DNA of 41,168 nt, taken from the IMG/VR virus record IMGVR_UViG_3300021959_000108, positions 1-41,168 of that record, one strand, 5' to 3'. Numbering within the stretch: the stretch's first letter is position 1; each line of letters opens with the position of its first letter. This DNA comes from a virus. Shown here piece by piece: positions 37,770-41,168 of the stretch. A program made the translations under genes and the position numbers. The notes beneath the pieces were generated by a model, which saw nothing but the letters and a program-made list of their open reading frames with translations, did no database searches and was not told the DNA's origin.

Positions 37770-37821
37770 GTGAGCGTTTTTAAGGCGTTGATTAAACTAG
37801 CCCTACCTACCCTTTACCCCT
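37770..37821 (+). repeat. Dispersed intergenic repeat, copy 2
   Basis: GTGAGCGTTTTTAAGGCGTT, then GATTAAAC, a CCCTACCTACCC stretch and TTTACCCCT repeat the sequence at 29223-29269 with small changes. Confidence 0.5.
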
Positions 37822-37828
37822 TTACATC

Positions 37829-37845
37829 AAACGGTCTGACCGTTT
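37829..37845 (+). terminator. Palindrome followed by AT run
   Basis: AAACGGTC (37829-37836) and GACCGTTT (37838-37845) are an inverted repeat separated by one base, followed by TAAAATATTTT. It may fold into a terminator hairpin with a few pairs opened, or be an operator. It lies just before the next promoter. Confidence 0.35.
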
Positions 37846-37867
37846 TAAAATATTTTAATGACTATCC

Positions 37868-37896
37868 TTTACACGGAAAATGATCATACCTATTAT
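37868..37896 (+). promoter_or_regulatory. Promoter, family copy (consensus)
   Basis: GACTATCC then TTTACA (37868-37873), 17 bases, TATTAT (37891-37896). Precedes the gene at 37924. Confidence 0.7.
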
Positions 37897-37923
37897 TTAT
37901 ATATAACTTAAAAGGAGTAAATT

Positions 37924-38178
37924 ATGAGTAATACAATTACGTATTCAAAAACTAACTTCAAGGATATATTCGGTAAAGGTAGCGACGTTCAAATATGTAA
38001 GAACGTTGACGCTCTAGAGGATATGCCTTGGAGAATTATGGGTTCGGGTACTACGTCATTTTCTAAGGTTTACGAGTGTGAACGCTTTGAAGAAGTTGAC
38101 GGTATCGGCGAACTACCTATGACCTATATTAAAGTAGACTTAGGTGCTAAACCTATTATATTGAGGGTAACGCCATGA
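37924..38178 (+). CDS. Hypothetical protein
   Basis: 84 residues, AAAGGAG before the ATG. Contains SDVQICKNVDALEDMPWRIM and ELPMTYIKVDLGAKPIILRV. Compact alpha/beta; no family is recognised. First gene of a five-gene unit with 4-8-base overlaps. Confidence 0.55.
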   Translation: MSNTITYSKTNFKDIFGKGSDVQICKNVDALEDMPWRIMGSGTTSFSKVYECERFEEVDGIGELPMTYIKVDLGAKPIILRVTP

Positions 38179-38375
38179 GTATAACTAAGTATGAAGTATT
38201 TTCTATTGACCGTGGCACTAGGTTCTTAATTATAGAACGTGAAGACGGTAGCGAGGAGGTAGTAACCAGCCTCGCAGGTAATAAAGAACACCAAAAAATC
38301 TATAAAGAATTAGCTGCCGATATGTGGGGTGCTGACTCCGTGGGTTATGGTGATTTATTAGAGGGGCTAATGTGA
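38175..38375 (+). CDS. Small hypothetical protein
   Basis: 66 residues, ATGA overlap. A beta-rich start (YEVFSIDRGTRFLIIEREDG) and a helical end. No family is recognised. Confidence 0.5.
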   Translation: MSITKYEVFSIDRGTRFLIIEREDGSEEVVTSLAGNKEHQKIYKELAADMWGADSVGYGDLLEGLM

Positions 38376-38542
38376 AAAAGTATGAAGTAAAAGTAATAGT
38401 CACTAATACGCACTACATAACTGTAGAGGCTGAGAATGAAGAACACGCTGAACAACATGGCGAAGTTTATGGTTGGTGTGCCGATAGTCCTATATCAACT
38501 TCAGTAGAAGTAGAATCAGTAACCGAGGAAAAAGATGAGTAG
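38372..38542 (+). CDS. Small hypothetical protein
   Basis: 56 residues from a GTG overlapping the previous stop (GTGA). KKYEVKVIVTNTHYITVEAE followed by ENEEHAEQHG is a small beta-beta-alpha unit seen in many unassigned phage proteins (a YxVxVxxxxYxVxAxxxxxA pattern). Function is unknown. Confidence 0.55.
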   Translation: MKKYEVKVIVTNTHYITVEAENEEHAEQHGEVYGWCADSPISTSVEVESVTEEKDE

Positions 38543-38708
38543 ATTAAAAGACTTAGTAATACAATTTGAATCAGACGCTGAGCTTGCTCTAGAAGGTGCC
38601 GAGACCTTTGATGAGTTCGCTAATAATATGTACAAGATAAACGCTGTGTACGAGCTTAGTATGTGGCAACAAGAACTGCGTGACGGCTGGGACCAAACTG
38701 TTCTATGA
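38535..38708 (+). CDS. Small acidic hypothetical protein
   Basis: 57 residues, 8-base overlap upstream and ATGA overlap downstream. Helical and acidic (ESDAELALEGAETFDEF). No family is recognised. Confidence 0.5.
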   Translation: MSRLKDLVIQFESDAELALEGAETFDEFANNMYKINAVYELSMWQQELRDGWDQTVL

Positions 38709-38953
38709 GGTACTTTATAAAGAGTAAGCGTAAACATGGTAACCCTGAAGATTTTAGGTGGCATCGTGGCTACCCTGATGAGCCTGTTATGGGAATTGTT
38801 GACGACCACGGTTCTAAAGAAAATGCGTTTAATGATTTCGCCGAGTCTTTTCATATTATTAATGATGTGTGGCTACCTATACTTGATTTTGATATTCATG
38901 TTATTGATAGTCACTACAATAATAAAACTCTTGCTTCCTTAATATATGACTAA
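38705..38953 (+). CDS. Small hypothetical protein
   Basis: 82 residues, ATGA overlap. A basic N-terminus (FIKSKRKHGNPEDFRWHRGY) with acidic helical remainder (ENAFNDFAESFHIINDVW). No family is recognised. Confidence 0.5.
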   Translation: MRYFIKSKRKHGNPEDFRWHRGYPDEPVMGIVDDHGSKENAFNDFAESFHIINDVWLPILDFDIHVIDSHYNNKTLASLIYD

Positions 38954-38955
38954 CC

Positions 38956-38984
38956 TATACCATCCTTTTGATGTTTTTTATAAT
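38956..38984 (+). promoter_or_regulatory. Promoter, family-like
   Basis: GACTAACC, then TATACC (38956-38961), 17 bases, TATAAT (38979-38984). The -10 is perfect; the -35 deviates. It precedes the gene at 39018. Confidence 0.55.
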
Positions 38985-39017
38985 AGTTATATAACTAATT
39001 ATAAAGGAGTAAAAGTT

Positions 39018-39293
39018 ATGAACAATAAAATTAAATTTGGTGACTGGTTTACGTGGGAATCTCACGACGACTATGTTGATGAAGCCATGGATGACTCTGC
39101 AGATATTGCGGTAGTTGTGAACGCTATACTGTCTGATGAAGCTAAGATGAAACAACATAACTTCAAAGACCATGGCGACGTAAACGGTATTCATTTATAT
39201 ACCTTTATGACTGACGAGTATATATTTATCTGCCACTATACCTATGCTGATGAACACCAAGCGTATGTATTCAGACACCAGAACATGTCATGA
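39018..39293 (+). CDS. Acidic protein, paralogue of the 36296 gene product
   Basis: 91 residues from the ATG at 39018, preceded by AAAGGAG and by a promoter; an in-frame ATG at 38946 is upstream of that promoter and rejected. WFTWESHDDYVDEAMDDSAD, then NGIHLYTFMTDEYIFICHYT, parallels the protein at 36296. Function is unknown. Confidence 0.6.
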   Translation: MNNKIKFGDWFTWESHDDYVDEAMDDSADIAVVVNAILSDEAKMKQHNFKDHGDVNGIHLYTFMTDEYIFICHYTYADEHQAYVFRHQNMS

Positions 39294-39613
39294 TTTGGTT
39301 TAAACTAGAAGTAATAAATGGTAATGAGGTGAACGACAGTGAACTTATTACCGCAAAAGTCACAGAGCTACTAGGCACTAAAGAACTATTATATACAGGT
39401 AGCCACGAACTCATGGAACAAGCCATAGTGGCTGAGGATAGGTTTTGGGGTGAATATAACGAATGGGAATTTGACCTTTTAAATGATAACGAGCAAGAAG
39501 AACCTTTAGAAGTGGACGTTGCCTCGGTGATAGTTATTAACACTATTGATGAAGAAAAAGTCCTTCAAATATCTACTGACGACTTACCAGCGTGGTATAT
39601 TAAAGCTCAATAA
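39290..39613 (+). CDS. Hypothetical acidic protein
   Basis: 107 residues, ATGA overlap. Two halves: WFKLEVINGNEVNDSELITA (beta/helical) and an acidic segment (DLLNDNEQEEPLEVDV) ending DDLPAWYIKAQ. No family is recognised. Last plus-strand gene before the noncoding right end. Confidence 0.55.
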   Translation: MIWFKLEVINGNEVNDSELITAKVTELLGTKELLYTGSHELMEQAIVAEDRFWGEYNEWEFDLLNDNEQEEPLEVDVASVIVINTIDEEKVLQISTDDLPAWYIKAQ

Positions 39614-39675
39614 CCCATTTCTATTATAGTAATCTGGAAAAACTATAAATCTTTTTTCAATTTTCAAGCACTTTA

Positions 39676-39764
39676 GCCAATATGCCAATAGGGCATAAGG
39701 ACTGAAGACTCTCCACTACTCCTTCTATTATGGTTATTGGCTAGGCTATTAGCGACCTATTGGC
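39676..39764. repeat. GCCAATAG direct and inverted repeats
   Basis: GCCAATA (39676-39682), GCCAATAG (39684-39691), TATTGGC (39735-39741) and CTATTGGC (39757-39764). Same 8-mer as in the divergent region near 14,900. Confidence 0.4.
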
Positions 39765-39927
39765 TAAGAAGAGGTAATAGGGTACGTGGTGGGTGGTTCG
39801 TGGTGTAGTCGAGATAAAACATGTGTTGGATTTTAATGAGGACATAGACCTCTCCAGAGTTCCCTATATAGAAACCACGGACAGAGACACAAGGCACAAA
39901 ACATATGGACAAAGAACCATGATCCAC

Positions 39928-39986
39928 CGATCGTGGTCCAAGAACCAAAGAACCAAAGAATCCCAATCCACCGATCGTGGTGCATG
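39928..39986. repeat. Two copies of CCACCGATCGTGG
   Basis: Near-palindromic CCACCGATCGTGGT occurs twice here (around 39926 and 39969), separated by tandem ACCAAAGA units. No known site is recognised; it could be protein binding or packaging related. Confidence 0.4.
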
Positions 39987-40017
39987 GACCATGCAGGTCT
40001 AATTAAAATTAAAAAAA

Positions 40018-40040
40018 GAGGGGGGCTATTGACCCCCCTT
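40018..40040 (-). terminator. Intrinsic terminator for 40046 gene
   Basis: On the minus strand GGGGGG (40038-40033), 7-nt loop, CCCCCC (40025-40020), then CTCTTTTTTT. A textbook Rho-independent terminator just after the stop codon. Confidence 0.85.
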
Positions 40041-40045
40041 TGAGC

Positions 40046-40273
40046 TTACGCTAACTTGAGCGATTTAATTTTATTTAAATCGTAGTTAAGGTCAACCTTT
40101 TTAAAACCGAGCGTAGCATAATGAGCTAACGCTTGATCGTAGGTTAAACCATTAACGCTTTTAGCACGAGCGTTATTATGATCCGCCCTAGCTTTACCAG
40201 GGACGAAGGTTAATTTACCAGTACTAACGCTAGGAGCGATAGACTGAGTTTTTTTAGCTTTATTAGTAGCCAT
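40046..40273 (-). CDS. Small Lys-rich protein, paralogue family
   Basis: 75 residues, basic (MATNKAKKTQSIAPSV). The body is LTFVPGKARADHNNARAKSV, then LTYDQALAHYATLGFKKVDL and NYDLNKIKSL. It is nearly identical in the C-terminal 50 residues to the product at 40615 and related to those at 33998 and 28485. It has its own promoter, upstream palindrome and strong terminator, so it should be expressed strongly. No family name is known to me. A DNA-binding or virion role is only inferred from charge. Confidence 0.65.
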   Translation of the reverse strand: MATNKAKKTQSIAPSVSTGKLTFVPGKARADHNNARAKSVNGLTYDQALAHYATLGFKKVDLNYDLNKIKSLKLA

Positions 40274-40338
40274 AGATATTACCTATATTAAGTGAGCTAA
40301 TTTTAAAAGGACGGAGCCCTTACTTACTTTATACTAGT

Positions 40339-40367
40339 AGTATACTAACGATCTAAAGTAAAGTAAA
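40339..40367 (-). promoter_or_regulatory. Promoter for 40046 gene
   Basis: Minus strand: TTTACT (40367-40362), 17 bases, TATACT (40344-40339). Same -35/-10 spacing as the plus-strand family. It would give a ~60-nt leader. The palindrome at 40404 lies just upstream. Confidence 0.65.
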
Positions 40368-40403
40368 GCATGATCGGTAATTAATTTAAAATCTTTTTAG
40401 GTT

Positions 40404-40417
40404 AGTAAGTACTTACT
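40404..40417. promoter_or_regulatory. Palindromic operator candidate, copy 1
   Basis: Perfect 14-bp palindrome AGTAAGTACTTACT, about 37 bp upstream of the -35 of the 40046 gene. Two more copies sit upstream of the 40615 gene. Likely a dimeric protein-binding site. Confidence 0.55.
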
Positions 40418-40422
40418 TTTTG

Positions 40423-40458
40423 TTCGCGTCCGCGAAGAATCGTCCGCCTTCGGCGGAC
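40423..40458. repeat. Two GC-rich hairpins
   Basis: TTCGCG/CGCGAA (40423-40428 with 40431-40436) and GTCCGCC-TTC-GGCGGAC (40442-40458). They stand out in AT-rich DNA. Their role is unknown; possible structure at a replication or packaging site. Confidence 0.4.
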
Positions 40459-40583
40459 CACAAACGAAGACAAGACAGACAGAAGACACAGATCACGATC
40501 TGAAGAACATGAAGAAACCAAAGAACCAAAGAACCATCATCCCCCAACCATGGAACATAGATCATGATCATTATTTAGTTTAT

Positions 40584-40606
40584 AAAAAAAGGGGGCTTAC
40601 GCCCCC
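40584..40606 (-). terminator. Intrinsic terminator for 40615 gene
   Basis: On the minus strand GGGGGC (40606-40601), 4-nt loop, GCCCCC (40596-40591), then a run of 7 T. Very strong intrinsic terminator right after the stop. Confidence 0.85.
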
Positions 40607-40614
40607 CTACCTAG

Positions 40615-40884
40615 TTAGCTAGTACTAAGGCTTTTAATTTTAAAAATATCGTAGTTTAAATCTACCTTTTTAAAACCTAGCGTAGCGTAGTGACTTAGGG
40701 CGTTAGCGTACGTATAACCGTTTACGCTTTTAGCCCTAGTATTATTATGAGTAGCCCTAGCTTTACCGCTAATAAAAGTAAGTTTAGGGTTAGTACTAGC
40801 TATATTACTAGGCGTAATAGTAGTAGTAGGGGTAACGCTAGGTTTTACGCTAGGGTTTAGGTTTTTAGCTTTATTAGTAGCCAT
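40615..40884 (-). CDS. Small Lys-rich protein, paralogue family; unusual composition
   Basis: 89 residues. The start (MATNKAKNLNPSVKPSVTPT) carries a Pro/Thr/Ser insert, then LTFISGKARATHNNTRAKSV, YTYANALSHYATLGFKKVDL and NYDIFKIKSL, matching the 40046 product. The DNA avoids TCN, TGN, NGA and NCA codons: Ser is always AGY and Arg always AGG, and CA/TG dinucleotides are almost absent apart from the start codon. This differs from every other gene here. It has its own strong terminator and two upstream palindromes. Function is unknown. Confidence 0.65.
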   Translation of the reverse strand: MATNKAKNLNPSVKPSVTPTTTITPSNIASTNPKLTFISGKARATHNNTRAKSVNGYTYANALSHYATLGFKKVDLNYDIFKIKSLSTS

Positions 40885-41168
40885 ATTTTTACCTTTTATT
40901 TAGGGCTAGTTAAGTAGTTATTAGTACCGCCCTTTAGTAGCTAATATAAAAATTATACTACTTATATACTAATACGCCTAGACTTTTTTTACTTTATTTA
41001 CTATTATTTTTTAGGTTAGTAAGTACTTACTTTTAGTTAGTAAGTACTTACTTTTTTGTCGGTGTGTCGTCACGTCCGTGCTCGGTGCTCGCTTCGCTCG
41101 CACACACACCACTACTGAATCCATTAGGAGTCGTCCTCCACCACCACCACCCCCCCCGCAGATTGACC
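40885..41168. other. Right-end noncoding region
   Basis: 284 bp. The left part is very rich in TAG and CTA and holds two AGTAAGTACTTACT palindromes; the right 100 bp is GC-rich, with GTC/CTCG runs, (CA)n, a CCTCCACCACC stretch and eight consecutive C. The plus-strand frame is open from 41015 to the end of the window and runs in phase with the truncated first gene if the two ends are joined. Confidence 0.45.
41018..41052. promoter_or_regulatory. Palindromic operator candidates, copies 2 and 3
   Basis: AGTAAGTACTTACT at 41018-41031 and 41039-41052, 21 bp apart (two helical turns), upstream of the minus-strand 40615 gene. Same sequence as 40404-40417. Confidence 0.55.

Larger units (their letters stand above)
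39614..40045. other. 432-bp noncoding region with short repeats
   Basis: No convincing gene (a 69-codon plus-strand frame at 39793 looks spurious). Contents: GCCAATAG-type direct and inverted repeats (39676-39764), a CA/GA-rich stretch (39830-40000) with two copies of CCACCGATCGTGG, a repeat of ACCAAAGA, and a minus-strand terminator at its right edge. It lies between plus-strand and minus-strand transcription. Confidence 0.5.
40274..40614. other. Noncoding region between the two minus-strand paralogues
   Basis: 341 bp. From left to right it contains the leader and promoter of the 40046 gene, the palindrome AGTAAGTACTTACT (40404-40417), two GC-rich hairpins (40423-40458), a CA/GA-rich tract with GATC-containing palindromes (GATCATGATC at 40560) and the terminator of the 40615 gene. 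Confidence 0.5.

Noticed and set aside
39793-40002. 69-codon plus-strand open frame in the right-end noncoding region
   Set aside because: The sequence is repeat-driven (ACCAAAGA, CCACCGATCGTGG), lacks a ribosome binding site and has unnatural composition.

Overview
The window is AT-rich phage DNA. It looks like about three quarters of a lytic tailed phage (Caudoviricetes) genome from a marine or other aquatic bacterium. The evidence is a tail, internal-virion and lysis block (1-13.3 kb), a replication and nucleotide block (13.3-27.2 kb), a terminase small subunit, and a long tail of tiny tightly overlapping genes (27.4-39.6 kb). Several structural proteins carry sequence signatures I associate with uncultured marine phages. 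I see no integrase, phage RNA polymerase, tRNA, CRISPR array or insertion sequence. Large terminase, portal and major capsid genes were not found, so the window is probably incomplete. The first gene is cut by the left edge.

Layout. 1-2.4 kb: a truncated tail-type protein, two or three membrane (holin-like) proteins and a GH24 endolysin. 2.4-13.3 kb: a tail/DNA-stabilisation protein, a small tail protein, an HNH endonuclease, and five large virion proteins sharing short DGG/GGS-P motifs. 13.3-14.75 kb: a lone minus-strand SNF2-type helicase, followed by a 447-bp divergent control region. 15.2-27.2 kb: a plus-strand replication operon with a probable ssDNA-binding protein, TOTE-like AEP primase, UvrD-type helicase, Cas4/RecB-like nuclease, PolA and thermonuclease. 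Embedded in it is a probable thymidine hypermodification cassette: an aGPT-Pplase/5-hmdU-kinase-helical-type protein, a GT-A glycosyltransferase and a ThyA-superfamily enzyme. 27.4-39.6 kb: DUF932 protein, terminase small subunit, two 2OG-Fe(II) oxygenases, MazG, a TagD-like nucleotidyltransferase and many small acidic or Cys-rich proteins. These sit in short transcription units, several headed by copies of one promoter (TTTACA, 17 bp, TATTAT, usually preceded by GAYTATCC). 39.6-41.17 kb: noncoding repeats and two small Lys-rich paralogous genes on the minus strand, each with its own intrinsic terminator and upstream AGTAAGTACTTACT palindromes.

How it may work together. Host RNA polymerase probably reads the repeated promoters. 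The replication genes copy the genome, and the ThyA-like enzyme, glycosyltransferase and aGPT-Pplase-like protein may build a modified thymidine as protection from host nucleases. The left block builds the tail and releases virions. The least explained features are RNA-level: two copies of one structured leader (16.85 and 32.67 kb), a cloverleaf-like noncoding RNA candidate at 32.4 kb, and a three-way-junction leader before the SNF2 helicase. A four-member family of small Lys-rich proteins and a composition anomaly near 40.6-41.0 kb are also unexplained.
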